Origin: Armatimonadota bacterium
GTDB taxonomy: Bacteria > Armatimonadota > Fimbriimonadia > Fimbriimonadales > Fimbriimonadaceae
Reading direction: 5' to 3'
DNA: 64,000 bases
Assembly (NCBI GenBank): GCA_016223145.1
Contig: JACRPN010000004.1
Span: forward strand, 62,001 to 126,000
Numbering within the stretch: the first letter of the stretch is position 1; each line of letters starts with the position of its first letter. The notes under the pieces are model-generated. The model searched no databases. It saw only the letters and a program-made list of their open reading frames with translations, and was not told where the DNA came from. Made by a program: the position numbers and the translations under genes. Below are positions 42,436 to 51,102 of the stretch, piece by piece.

Positions 42436-45108
42436 ATGAGCGACAAACGCGTTTACCTCTTTCGCGAGGGCAATGCCCAAATGCGCGACCTTCTCGGCGG
42501 CAAAGGCGCAAACCTTTGCGAGATGACCAACATCGGCCTTCCCGTCCCTCCCGGATTCACCATCACCACGGCCGTCTGCAACGAGTACCACGCGGTCGGC
42601 CACACCATGCCCGCGGGCCTGATGGACGAAGTCAAGACCGCCCTCGCCGACGTCGAAAAGGACCTTGGCAAGACCTTCGGAGACCCCAACAACCCGCTCC
42701 TCGTCTCCGTCCGGTCCGGCGCCAAGTTCTCCATGCCCGGCATGATGGACACCGTCCTCAACCTCGGCCTGAACGACGAAACCGTCGCCGCGCTCATCCA
42801 GGTCCAGGACCCACGCTTCGTCTACGACAGCTACCGCCGCTTCATCATGATGCTGTCCGACGTCGCCTATTCCGACACCCATCCCGGAGTTGGCAAGCAC
42901 GATTTCGAAGTCATCTTCGCCGCCCTGAAGAAGGAGCTCGGCGTCAGCGGCGACCTGGAAGTGAACGCCGACGGCATGAAGGAGCTCTGCAAGCGCTTCG
43001 AGGCCCACGTCCTCAAGACCACTGGCACACCCTTCCCGCAAGACCCGTGGGTCCAGCTCCAAGCCGCCATCGAGGCCGTCTTCCGAAGCTGGAACAACGA
43101 GCGCGCCATCATCTATCGCCGCCGCGAGAAGATCTCCGACGACATCGGCACCGCCGTAAACGTCCAGGCCATGGTCTTCGGCAACCGAGGCGATGACTGC
43201 GGCACCGGAGTCGCCTTCACGCGCAACGCCGCCACCGGCGAGAACCACGTCTTCGGCGAGTACCTCATGAACGCCCAAGGCGAGGACGTCGTCGCAGGCG
43301 TGCGCACGCCCGTCGAGATCGACGAGCTCCAGAAGCAGAACCCCGAGATCTACAAGCAGTTCACCGATGTCTGCGCCAGGCTTGAAAAGCACTACAAGGA
43401 CATGCAGGACATCGAGTTCACCATCGAGCATGGCAAGCTCTTCATCCTGCAGTGCCGCACCGGAAAGCGCACCGGCCCCGCCGCCATCAAGATCGCCGTG
43501 GACCAGGTCGCCGAGGGACTCATCACCAAGGAAGAAGCCGTCCTGCGCGTGGACCCCGAACTCCTGAACCACTGCCTGCTCCCGGTCATCCCGCACAACA
43601 CCAAGTACAGCGTGCTCGCCAAGGGCCTGCCCGCAGGTCCCGGCGCAGCAACCGGCATCGCCGTCTTCGACGCAAACACCGCCGCCGAACTCGGCAAGGG
43701 CGGAAAGGGCCAGAAGGTCATCCTCGTCCGCGCCGAAACCAGCCCCGATGACCTGAAGGGCATGCTCGCCGCGCAGGGCGTCCTCACCGAAAAGGGCGGC
43801 ATGACCAGCCACGCGGCGCTCGTCGCCCGAGGCTTCGGCATCCCCACCGTCGCCGGATGCTCCGACATCAGCGTCAACGGCTCCAAGAAGGAGTTCACCG
43901 TCGCCGGGCGAACGGTCAAAGAAGGCGACCTGATCTCCCTGAACGGCAGCCTCGGCGAAGTCATCGACGGCGCAGTCCCGGTCGAGGAAGCCACCATGAC
44001 CGGAGACTTCAACACCTACATGAGCTGGGCCGACGGCTTCAGGACCCTAGGCGTCCGCACCAACGCCGACACCCCCGCCGACACCGCCCTGGCCATCCGA
44101 TTCGGCGCGGAGGGCATCGGCCTCACCCGTACCGAGCACATGTTCTTCGAAGGCGAGCGCCGCCCCGTCGTCCAGCGCATGATCCTTAGCGACGACGATG
44201 CCGAGCGCCAAGCCGCACTCGACGAGCTGCTGGTCTTCCAGAGGCAGGATTTCGTCGGCATCTACGAGGCGCTGGAGGGCCGCCCGCTCACCGTCCGCCT
44301 CATCGACCCGCCCCTGCACGAGTTCCTGCCAAGCCTGGAGCAGCTCATCGGCGAGGTCGCCGTGCTCAGGTCCCAGGGCAAATCCGACCCCGCGAAGGAA
44401 GAGCTCCTGCACGCCGTTGAGTCCATGCACGAAATCAACCCGATGATGGGCCTGCGCGGCTGCCGACTCAGCATCGTCTTCCCGCAGATCGTGCAGATGC
44501 AAACCCGCGCGATCCTCGAGGGCGCGGCCATCGTGATCAAGAAGGGCGGCAAGGCCGTGCCCGAGATCATGATCCCGCTGGTGGGGCACGTGAACGAGCT
44601 GAAGTTCGTCCGCGAGAAGCTGGAAGCTACGGCGCGGGATGTGGTCAAGGAGCAGGGCGTCGACATCCCCTATGTGTTCGGCACGATGATCGAGGTCCCG
44701 CGCGGCGCCATCACTGCCGACGAGATCGCCGCCGAGGCCGAGTTCTTCAGCTTCGGGACGAACGACCTGACGCAGATGACCTATGGCTTCAGCCGCGACG
44801 ACAGCGACCGGTTCCTGAAGCCCTACGTCGAGCAGAAGATCCTGCCGGGAGACCCGTTCGAGAGCATCGACCAGTCGGGCGTGGGCGTGCTGATGCAGAT
44901 GGCCGTCGAGAAGGGCAAATCGGTCAAGCCGTGGCTCAAGCTCGGCATCTGCGGCGAGCACGGCGGCGAACCCCGCAGCATCGAGTTCTGCCACAAGCTT
45001 GGCCTGAACTACGTGAGCTGCAGCCCGTACCGCGTCCCCATCGCCCGCCTCGCCGCCGCCCAAGCGGCTCTGAAGGATAGGGTGAAGGTCGCAGCGCTGG
45101 ATAAGTAG
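42436..45108 (+). CDS. ppdK: Pyruvate, phosphate dikinase
   Basis: The 890-residue protein is full length. The ATP-grasp domain opens with LLGGKGANLCEMTNIGLPVP. The phosphohistidine domain has GGMTSHAALVARGFGIPTVA near 454-473, where His is the carrier. The PEP/pyruvate barrel has EGIGLTRTEHMFFE, MVPLVG-like MIPLVGHVNELK, FSFGTNDLTQMTYGFSRDDS and GICGEHGGEP with the catalytic Cys. The enzyme interconverts pyruvate, ATP and phosphate with PEP, AMP and pyrophosphate, for gluconeogenesis or pyrophosphate-linked glycolysis. The ATG has no clear Shine-Dalgarno site. No operon partner is seen. Confidence 0.97.
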   Translation: MSDKRVYLFREGNAQMRDLLGGKGANLCEMTNIGLPVPPGFTITTAVCNEYHAVGHTMPAGLMDEVKTALADVEKDLGKTFGDPNNPLLVSVRSGAKFSMPGMMDTVLNLGLNDETVAALIQVQDPRFVYDSYRRFIMMLSDVAYSDTHPGVGKHDFEVIFAALKKELGVSGDLEVNADGMKELCKRFEAHVLKTTGTPFPQDPWVQLQAAIEAVFRSWNNERAIIYRRREKISDDIGTAVNVQAMVFGNRGDDCGTGVAFTRNAATGENHVFGEYLMNAQGEDVVAGVRTPVEIDELQKQNPEIYKQFTDVCARLEKHYKDMQDIEFTIEHGKLFILQCRTGKRTGPAAIKIAVDQVAEGLITKEEAVLRVDPELLNHCLLPVIPHNTKYSVLAKGLPAGPGAATGIAVFDANTAAELGKGGKGQKVILVRAETSPDDLKGMLAAQGVLTEKGGMTSHAALVARGFGIPTVAGCSDISVNGSKKEFTVAGRTVKEGDLISLNGSLGEVIDGAVPVEEATMTGDFNTYMSWADGFRTLGVRTNADTPADTALAIRFGAEGIGLTRTEHMFFEGERRPVVQRMILSDDDAERQAALDELLVFQRQDFVGIYEALEGRPLTVRLIDPPLHEFLPSLEQLIGEVAVLRSQGKSDPAKEELLHAVESMHEINPMMGLRGCRLSIVFPQIVQMQTRAILEGAAIVIKKGGKAVPEIMIPLVGHVNELKFVREKLEATARDVVKEQGVDIPYVFGTMIEVPRGAITADEIAAEAEFFSFGTNDLTQMTYGFSRDDSDRFLKPYVEQKILPGDPFESIDQSGVGVLMQMAVEKGKSVKPWLKLGICGEHGGEPRSIEFCHKLGLNYVSCSPYRVPIARLAAAQAALKDRVKVAALDK

Positions 45109-45114
45109 GGCTTT

Positions 45115-45172
45115 CACCTCGCCCCAGGGGGGGGAGAGGTCGGTGAGCGTAAGCGAACCGGGTGAGGGGGTT
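45115..45172. repeat. Dispersed extragenic repeat, copy 1 (CACCTCGCCCC...GGGTGAGGGGG)
   Basis: This shares GGGAGAGGTCGGTGAGCG followed by an AAGCGAACCGGGTGAGGGGG end with the copy at 57057-57114 (there GGTAAGCGAAGCGCACCGGG). Both are intergenic, begin CACCTCGCCCC and end GGGTGAGGGGG, so the arms pair imperfectly. It is a REP-like element. Confidence 0.65.
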
Positions 45173-46059
45173 TCGGTCTTACAGACCTACAAACCTACCA
45201 ACGTACGAACTGGGGGGACCTCCGGGGCCCCTTCCCCTTTCTGCCGCCTTCCCCTCGAGTGTGTCTGCGGGCCCAAGCTTCTGGGCATAAAGCAGCGACC
45301 GCTCCCCTGAATCTTTCTCGCGAAGGTCAGGGCGCCCCAGCGCCCTCCCTGAAGCTGGCACGTGATTCACGTTGCGCGCCAGCTATGTGCCCGGACTCAA
45401 GAGACGGAGCCTTCTGAGATGCTCTTCAACAGTGGGCATCTCCGCAAAGCGGCGGGCCACCCTTTGGGTGGGTTTCCCAATGATGTTGGCCTTTGGGTGG
45501 CTCCACCCTTCCGAGGGTGGTGTGATCGGAGCTCCCAAAAGCCTTGTCGGGAGCCAAGGTCCAAAGTCCAATTGCCGCCTGCCCCTTGTGTGTATCCCCC
45601 GGGCAGCAAGCGCCGGGCACATGGGGACCGGCGAACCGCGATTGGTGCTTGGCGCGAGGAGAGAGGCGAGAGGCGAGAGGCGAGAGGCGAGAGGCGAGAG
45701 GCGAGAAGCGAGAGGCGAGGTCACGCCGCATACCCGGATGAGGCGCGTGTGTCTGGGCATCTGCCCGAAGGAATGCCCTATGACACAGAGGCGGGCGGCA
45801 GAAAAGTTGAACCCATTATCTTTTTGCCGCCTTCCCATTGTTCTTAAGGGAAGAACATACGGGCGGCAACATATAGCCCCATCCCCCAATCTCTCTCGCC
45901 CCCGCCCTTAACTTCCCTTTGAATGCCTCAGCACCCTTAGGCGTTGAGGCTTTGAGTTCAGACCGATTGAGACGAGACGAGCCTCAACACCTAAAGGTAT
46001 TGAGGCAGAGGAGAGGGAGGGAGAAACAGGGCCACCCAAGAGCCGGAGGGCCGCCCCTT
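45173..46059. other. Long non-coding spacer with repeats and hairpins
   Basis: About 890 bp lack a credible gene; the open frames in it are repetitive and unsupported. The parts seen are as follows. Palindrome-rich stretches lie at 45445-45530 (CCACCCTTTGGGTGG and CCACCCTTCCGAGGGTGG). A tandem GAGAGGC tract with period about 7 lies at 45659-45716 (seven or so copies). Two related 26-bp hairpins lie at 45925-45950 and 45981-46006. It could encode a structured RNA, or be a graveyard of inserted repeats. Confidence 0.5.
45925..46006. repeat. Pair of 26-bp hairpin repeats
   Basis: GCCTCAGCACCC...GGCGTTGAGGC (45925-45950) and GCCTCAACACCTAAAGGTATTGAGGC, given here as its ends GCCTCAACACC and GGTATTGAGGC (45981-46006), share both arms and differ in the loop. 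They lie 30 bp apart, downstream of the YtxH-like gene. Confidence 0.65.
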
Positions 46060-46410
46060 TCAGGGCTTGGAACCGATCGCCCGGTGCGCGGAATCGGCCA
46101 GTCGGTCGGCCGAATCTTCCGCCGATCGTGCTGCCGAGTCCACCGCATGCCGCGCCGATTTGCCCACTTTCCGGACCCCGTTGCGAGCCGAATCGACCAT
46201 GTCGTCGGCCCTCTCTCGAAGGTTGTCATCGAAGTCGGAAAGGTATTCGCCGGTGCGGTTGCCCGCGGCTCGGGTCGAGCGCGTGACCCGCTTGAATCGG
46301 CGCTCATCGTACGTGGCAAAGAGCACGGTCGCAACGATACCTGTCGCTACGCCCAGGAGCAGCGAGGTGATATTGAAGCGCTCCCCCATAGTGGTTTCTT
46401 GATGGTCCAT
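46060..46410 (-). CDS. YtxH-like small membrane protein
   Basis: ATG 46410 has AGGGG four bases upstream. The 116-residue protein has one membrane helix (ITSLLLGVATGIVATVLFAT, about 14-33). A long polar helix follows, with many Arg, Asp and Ala and a repeated DSA element (AVDSAARSAEDSADRLADSA). This matches the YtxH/apolipoprotein-like layout linked to general stress in Bacillus. It is divergent to the GlsB/YeaQ gene, another stress-type membrane protein. Confidence 0.65.
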   Translation of the reverse strand: MDHQETTMGERFNITSLLLGVATGIVATVLFATYDERRFKRVTRSTRAAGNRTGEYLSDFDDNLRERADDMVDSARNGVRKVGKSARHAVDSAARSAEDSADRLADSAHRAIGSKP

Positions 46411-46763
46411 GTACCCCTTCTACTCCCGCCCCTGCTCCACCGAGCCTCCGCAGCCGCTTATAGGTACTTTTGCTAGAGGTGGAAGCCGAGGAAATCGAAC
46501 CGGCCAAGCCGCTTTAGAATTCGGGCCCGCGCATGCCTCTCCAAAGACTGTCGGGGGACTAGAGGACGCAAAAATACGGACACTTCTTAGGAGCCTTCTG
46601 GCTTCATGATCATGAGTGGGTTGGCCCGCGAGAATCACATGCCGGTGCAAAGACCAACATGCGCATATCCAGGCGAACGCGGCCAACCCTATACCGTTTC
46701 GCACTTACTGAGTACGCACGTCGCTAAGGGTCAACGAGCAGTAGAAACGGAGCGCGGTGCAAC
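46411..46763. other. Divergent intergenic region between YtxH- and GlsB-like genes
   Basis: These 353 bp carry the promoters of two divergent stress-type genes, but I cannot place -35/-10 pairs with confidence. CTATAAGCG at about 46456-46464 (minus strand, CTATAA) is a possible -10 for the YtxH-like gene. No RNA gene is seen. Confidence 0.3.
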
Positions 46764-47048
46764 ATGGAAAATGAACTGAAACAGATGTTTGCCCACGGAT
46801 GGCTCTGGTGGGTTATCGTGGGTGCGGTGGCAGGAATCCTGGCCAAAATGCTCATGCCCGGATCGAGGAAGGAGCCCTCGGGCTGCATCATGACGATCCT
46901 CTTGGGCATTGCCGGCGGCGTTCTTACCGGTCTGGCGATGCGAACGTTTCTTCACACACCCGGCTCGGGCGGGCTGCTTGGGTCGATCGTTGGGGCGACC
47001 ATCGGCGCCATCGTGATCATCTTCGTGTTCAGAAAGGTTTGGGCATAG
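46764..47048 (+). CDS. GlsB/YeaQ/YmgE-family stress membrane protein
   Basis: The 94-residue protein has three hydrophobic helices with the family's Gly-rich pattern: WWVIVGAVAGILAKMLMPG, CIMTILLGIAGGVLTGL, and GGLLGSIVGATIGAIVIIFV. These transglycosylase-associated proteins are induced by envelope or acid stress, and their mechanism is unknown. ATG 46764 has GGAG 10-11 bases upstream, a wide spacing. Confidence 0.88.
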   Translation: MENELKQMFAHGWLWWVIVGAVAGILAKMLMPGSRKEPSGCIMTILLGIAGGVLTGLAMRTFLHTPGSGGLLGSIVGATIGAIVIIFVFRKVWA

Positions 47049-47204
47049 GCGCCGCGCCGACCGGCCACCCCTTGGGCAGGTTCACCTTCGGTGCGGGGGT
47101 TTGGTTTGCTCCAACGTTTTGGGCGGTGACGGAAGGCCGGTGCAGGGCAGCCCATCGAGGCACAAGGTCGTTGGGGACAGCGGCCGGCTGCCGTTCTGCC
47201 CCTC

Positions 47205-48428
47205 TCACTTCCCCTTCAGCAGCGCCAGGACCTTCTCTCTGATCCGGCCGAATTTGGCTTCGCTGAAGCCCAGGTCCAGCATCTGCACCTTGCCCTCTTG
47301 GTCGAGCACGATGAACTCCGGGATGCCGCTGACGCCCCACGCGTTCAGGGTTTCGCGCTCGGTGTAGACCATCGGCCAGGTGATGCCAAGTTCCTTCATC
47401 AGCGCCGGCATTTTGGCGAACTCTTGCTCCCTCGGCATGTCGCGCTCTTTTGATCTCTCCGCGAGGAAGTGGCCGTAATAGGTGGTCACGCTGAGCACGT
47501 CGAACGGAAGGCCTTGCAGCTCCGCCGCGAGCTTGCGAACGCTCGGCAGCGCCTCGTGGCAGGCGTGGCACCAGTGCGCGGTGAACTCGACGAGCACCAC
47601 CCGCCCGCGATAGGCCTCCAGACCCTTGAAATTGCCGTGAGCCTGAACCGAATAGAGCGCGGGGGCGTGGCGGTCGAGCATCTCGATCCGCTTCTTCGTC
47701 AGGCCAAGCTCGGCCAGGCGGTAGGTGTCTTTGGGCAGGGCCGTGAGGGCCTCGTCGAGTACGGCGATCGCCTGGTCCCGCCGTCCCGTTTCGGCAAGGT
47801 ATTGAGCCTCCCAGTCGGCGATCTGTCGCCTGGCCCAGCCCGCATCCTTGGCTTCCTGGGCCGAGCGATAGGGGCCTTTGGGCAGGAACCCCTTCACCCT
47901 TTGAACGATCTCCAGCGCGCCCTTGGCGCCCTTGGCGTCGCGAATCCAGTAGTGATAGGTCCCGCCCGTAATGCTCCCGAGCCAGACGGCGTTGGCGGGG
48001 GTCGGCGGGTTCACCTTGAGGAGCGTGTCATAGATCGCGGCGCCGTCGTTGAGCTTCACCGAGGCGCTGCAGAAGGCCAGTTGCGCGGCGAACCTCTCGG
48101 CGGGTTTGAGGTCGAGCGCCAGGTACCTGTCGATGAGGTCCCGCGATTCGGCGTGGCGTTCGGCGAGCGTAAAGAGGGCGGCCCAGTCCACACCCTTTGC
48201 AGCGGGCAACGCTTTGGCGTCGATGCCGGCGAGTTTCGCTTTGGCGCGGTCCACGAGTTCCTTGTCGATCCGGGCAAAGTCGGCGGTCTTCCCCGCCTTT
48301 ACAGCTTCGGAGATTTGCTTGTTGCGGTCGGCTTCAAGGGCGCTCGCGACGGCTCGAGGGTCGATACCCGCCTGCCATGGGGCCAGCATGAGGAACGATG
48401 CCAGCAACGGAATCAGCGAGGATGCCAT
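47205..48428 (-). CDS. TlpA-like thioredoxin-domain protein, exported
   Basis: The chosen ATG 48428 starts a signal peptide (MASSLIPLLASFLMLAPWQA); ATG 48440 is four codons upstream. The first 240 residues are helical and TPR-like (AEAL-rich, with RFAAQLAFCSASVKLNDGAA). The C-terminal 150 residues are a redoxin domain: VLVEFTAHWCHACHEALPSV with the CxxC pair near 285-290, VSGIPEFIVLDQEGKVQMLD with the cis-Pro. It probably reduces disulphides in the periplasm or supports cytochrome assembly. No heme lyase gene is near. Confidence 0.82.
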   Translation of the reverse strand: MASSLIPLLASFLMLAPWQAGIDPRAVASALEADRNKQISEAVKAGKTADFARIDKELVDRAKAKLAGIDAKALPAAKGVDWAALFTLAERHAESRDLIDRYLALDLKPAERFAAQLAFCSASVKLNDGAAIYDTLLKVNPPTPANAVWLGSITGGTYHYWIRDAKGAKGALEIVQRVKGFLPKGPYRSAQEAKDAGWARRQIADWEAQYLAETGRRDQAIAVLDEALTALPKDTYRLAELGLTKKRIEMLDRHAPALYSVQAHGNFKGLEAYRGRVVLVEFTAHWCHACHEALPSVRKLAAELQGLPFDVLSVTTYYGHFLAERSKERDMPREQEFAKMPALMKELGITWPMVYTERETLNAWGVSGIPEFIVLDQEGKVQMLDLGFSEAKFGRIREKVLALLKGK

Positions 48429-48540
48429 CTCAACTGGCATTATACGGCGGTTCCTCGGGCCCACGACCCTCCGCGCCTATCAGCATCCCGAATCGCATAT
48501 CGCGCATCGCTCGTCGCCCCTCGTGACAGAGCGAGGAGCG

Positions 48541-48745
48541 AGGCAAGGATGCCTGCGCTCCATCCCCTTATCCCTTCATCCCTTCACTTCCGCCCTTCCA
48601 CCCCTCCACACCTCCGCCCTCCCAAGCGGCCAGGCAAGGATGCCCGCGCTCCATCCCCTTATCCCTTCATCCCTTCACTTCCGCCCTTCCACACCTCCGC
48701 CCTCGCTAGGGCCTGGCAAGGATGCCCCGCGCTCCGTCCCTCTGT
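48541..48745. repeat. Tandem repeat of about 91 bp, 2.3 copies
   Basis: Units begin at 48541, 48632 and 48714 with AGGCAAGGATGCC[TC]GCGC and continue with CATCCCTTCATCCCTTCACT and Pro-codon-like CCCTTCC words. The second unit lacks about 9 bp of the first. The stretch lies between the TlpA-like and PBP1A genes and looks non-coding. Confidence 0.8.
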
Positions 48746-48747
48746 CC

Positions 48748-51066
48748 CTAGGGCCCGTGCATCTGGCACTTGCTCTTCGGCACTTTCGCTCGCGCCATCG
48801 TTCGTGTTACCGTCTCGGGGCAATAGGGGTTCGCAATCTGGCCCGAATCGGCGCAGATCTCCACGGCGATCACTTCGTTCCCGCGCCGCTCCGACCTTGG
48901 GTCCGCCTTGCCGGCCCCGGGGCTTCCCGTCGTGACCGGCGAGCCCAGGTCTGCATCTCCCGTGCCCTCGCCGCCCGTTGTGGGCAAGGGCGGGTCTTCA
49001 CCGATGGTGATCGGCGGCGTGATCGGGGGCATGTCGGGCAGCGCGTCCCCGCCGGCCGCGTCGTCCACCGCCGGCTCCTCGGGGGTCTTCTCGACCGGGG
49101 TGCTCTTGATAGGCGCGCGCTTGCCGGCCGCCTTTTCTTGCGCTTCGAAGAGCTTCACGGCGCGCTTCATCACGCCCGTCCAAATCTGGATCGTGACCTT
49201 GCCGCCAAACACGCGGTTCATCGGGTCATACACCCAGCGCTTCCCTTCCCGACGTTCGTTGGCGACCCAGCCGATCCCCACAAGGGAGTTCGTGTAGCCG
49301 CAGAACCATGCGTCCCTGTGGTCGGAGGTGGTGCCGGTCTTGCCGCGCGAGTTGGGAACTACAGAAGCCGCACCTCCCGTGCCACCGGTCACTACAGCCC
49401 TTAGGCAGGTATCGAGGTCCTTGGCCACCTCGCCGTCCAGGACGCCGCGTCTGATCTCCGGCGCATATTCGGCGATCGTGTCTCCATTTGGGCCGATGAT
49501 TCGAGAAACTCCAAACGGCTTGCAGCGATCGCCACGCAGCATGAAGACTGAATACGCCTGCGCCATCTCCAGAGGCTTGACCGCGCTGGAGCCCAACGCA
49601 AGCGCCAAAACCGGGTCCAGCGGGCTCTGAATCCCAAACACGTCCTTGGCGAAGTCTGCGGCTGTGTGGGGCGTCACCTGTTCGCAGGTTCGAACGGCGC
49701 ACACGTTGACCGAGCCCGCGAGGGCGCTCACGATGCTCTTGGAGCCGCCGTATTTGCCGTTCGAGTTCTTTGGCCACATCGTCCTGCCCTTGATCGGGTC
49801 GTCGACATAGAACGGCTCATTGGAGACTCGGTCATGAAAGTCCATGGCGCCTGTCCCCAGCGCTGCGGCGTAAATCAGAGGCTTGAAGGAGGACCCGGGC
49901 TGGCGCCCAACCCCCTGGAAGATCATGTTGAAGCTGTTGCGCTCATGGTCGACGCCGCCGACCATTGCCTTGATTCGCCCCTCCGAGTCGATGAGCACAA
50001 ACGCGCCGGTGGTGATGCTCAACTTCGAATACTTTCGGACGACCCTTTCAACTTCTTCCTGAGCAAGGCCATCGAGTTCCGAGTTCAGGGTCGTCTCGAT
50101 CCTGTAACCGCCCTTGGTCAGGTCGATCTCGGGGAACTCGTCGTGGATGAAGTCGAGCACGTAGTCCACGAAATAGGGAGAGGCCAGGGTGCGCGCGCCG
50201 GAGCCGAAGTTCCGCCTGGCGAGCTTGATGCGTTCGTTCGTCGCCTGATCGTATTGGGATTCGGTGATCATGCCGTAATCCAGCATGCGCTTGAGCACGA
50301 TGTCGCGGTTTTCCAGCGCCCGATCCAGGTTGCGAAACGGGTTGTTTGCGCTGGGCCTCTGAACCAGCCGTGCGAGCATGGCCCCCTCAGAAAGCGTAAG
50401 GTCCTTCAAGTCCTTGTTGAAATAGACACTCGCGGCAGCGCCAATGCCATAGGCGCCAGACCCATAGTAGGCCTGGTTCATGTACATCGTCAGTATCTGG
50501 TCTTTGGTACGCGTCTTTTCGATCTGGATGGCGAGCGCCATGTCTTTGACCTTTCGGTCGAACGAGCGCTCGGGCCCCGTGTAGACGCGCTTGGCGAGCT
50601 GCATGGTGATCGTGCTGCCGCCCTGGGACGTTCGACCATCGCGAACGTTGACGAAGAGCGCCCGCGCCAGGCCCTGGAAGTCCACGCCGCGATGGTCGTA
50701 GAAGCGAACGTCTTCCGCCGCCAACGTCGCGTCCCTCAGGAACTTGGGAATCTCCTCAAACTTGGCGGGCTTCCGGTATTCTGCCTGCGCACGGAAGAGG
50801 ACCTTCCCGTCCGCGCTCACGATGGTGCTGGCGTTCGAGGCGATCTGCTCGGTGATCTCATCGAGCTTTGGCACCATCCCCTCTGCCCAGAGCAGCTCGT
50901 TGTAGAACTTGACGCCAAGGATCAGGGCGAGAACGGCGCCGAAGAGAAACGAGTAGAGGGCAAAACGCTTCAGCCGCCCGACCCAAGGTGGGCGCGCGTT
51001 CCTGTGCCGTGAGCGTGATGCTTCCCTGCTCTTCGTAGCGGCCTTGCCGGCCGATTTTGAGGCCAC
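48748..51066 (-). CDS. Penicillin-binding protein 1A, bifunctional class A
   Basis: The 772-residue protein has a basic cytoplasmic tail, one membrane helix (about 34-52) and a GT51 glycosyltransferase domain (AAEDVRFYDHRGVDFQG near 122, GGSTITMQLAKR). The transpeptidase domain has SSFK near 391-394 (catalytic Ser), SVNVCAV near 452 and GKTGTTSD near 574. The C-terminus is a Pro/Gly/Thr-rich linker and a Cys-containing end (NPYCPETVTR, KSKCQMHG). It polymerises and crosslinks peptidoglycan. It is 36 bp downstream of the sigma/RseB operon on the same strand. Confidence 0.94.
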   Translation of the reverse strand: MASKSAGKAATKSREASRSRHRNARPPWVGRLKRFALYSFLFGAVLALILGVKFYNELLWAEGMVPKLDEITEQIASNASTIVSADGKVLFRAQAEYRKPAKFEEIPKFLRDATLAAEDVRFYDHRGVDFQGLARALFVNVRDGRTSQGGSTITMQLAKRVYTGPERSFDRKVKDMALAIQIEKTRTKDQILTMYMNQAYYGSGAYGIGAAASVYFNKDLKDLTLSEGAMLARLVQRPSANNPFRNLDRALENRDIVLKRMLDYGMITESQYDQATNERIKLARRNFGSGARTLASPYFVDYVLDFIHDEFPEIDLTKGGYRIETTLNSELDGLAQEEVERVVRKYSKLSITTGAFVLIDSEGRIKAMVGGVDHERNSFNMIFQGVGRQPGSSFKPLIYAAALGTGAMDFHDRVSNEPFYVDDPIKGRTMWPKNSNGKYGGSKSIVSALAGSVNVCAVRTCEQVTPHTAADFAKDVFGIQSPLDPVLALALGSSAVKPLEMAQAYSVFMLRGDRCKPFGVSRIIGPNGDTIAEYAPEIRRGVLDGEVAKDLDTCLRAVVTGGTGGAASVVPNSRGKTGTTSDHRDAWFCGYTNSLVGIGWVANERREGKRWVYDPMNRVFGGKVTIQIWTGVMKRAVKLFEAQEKAAGKRAPIKSTPVEKTPEEPAVDDAAGGDALPDMPPITPPITIGEDPPLPTTGGEGTGDADLGSPVTTGSPGAGKADPRSERRGNEVIAVEICADSGQIANPYCPETVTRTMARAKVPKSKCQMHGP

Positions 51067-51102
51067 GTCAATCTATAGAACGAAGATACCGGGCCGTCCG
51101 TT

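Noticed and set aside
42370-43812. 480-codon open frame antisense to ppdK
   Set aside because: It lies wholly over the conserved ppdK coding region, is made of repetitive Asp/Val/Gly/Leu sequence, and arises from the codon bias of ppdK.
44047-45117. 356-codon open frame antisense to ppdK 3' half
   Set aside because: Shadow of ppdK in a high-G+C frame; no domain seen.
45372-45911. Overlapping open frames on both strands in the spacer after ppdK
   Set aside because: Their sequence is dominated by the GAGAGGC tract and palindromes, with no motif or start signal.
47469-48935. 488-codon plus-strand frame over the TlpA-like gene and repeat spacer
   Set aside because: Runs through a tandem repeat and across another gene's coding strand; Pro/Arg-rich low complexity.
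49666-51012. 448-codon plus-strand frame over the PBP gene
   Set aside because: Antisense to a protein with intact GT51 and transpeptidase motifs.
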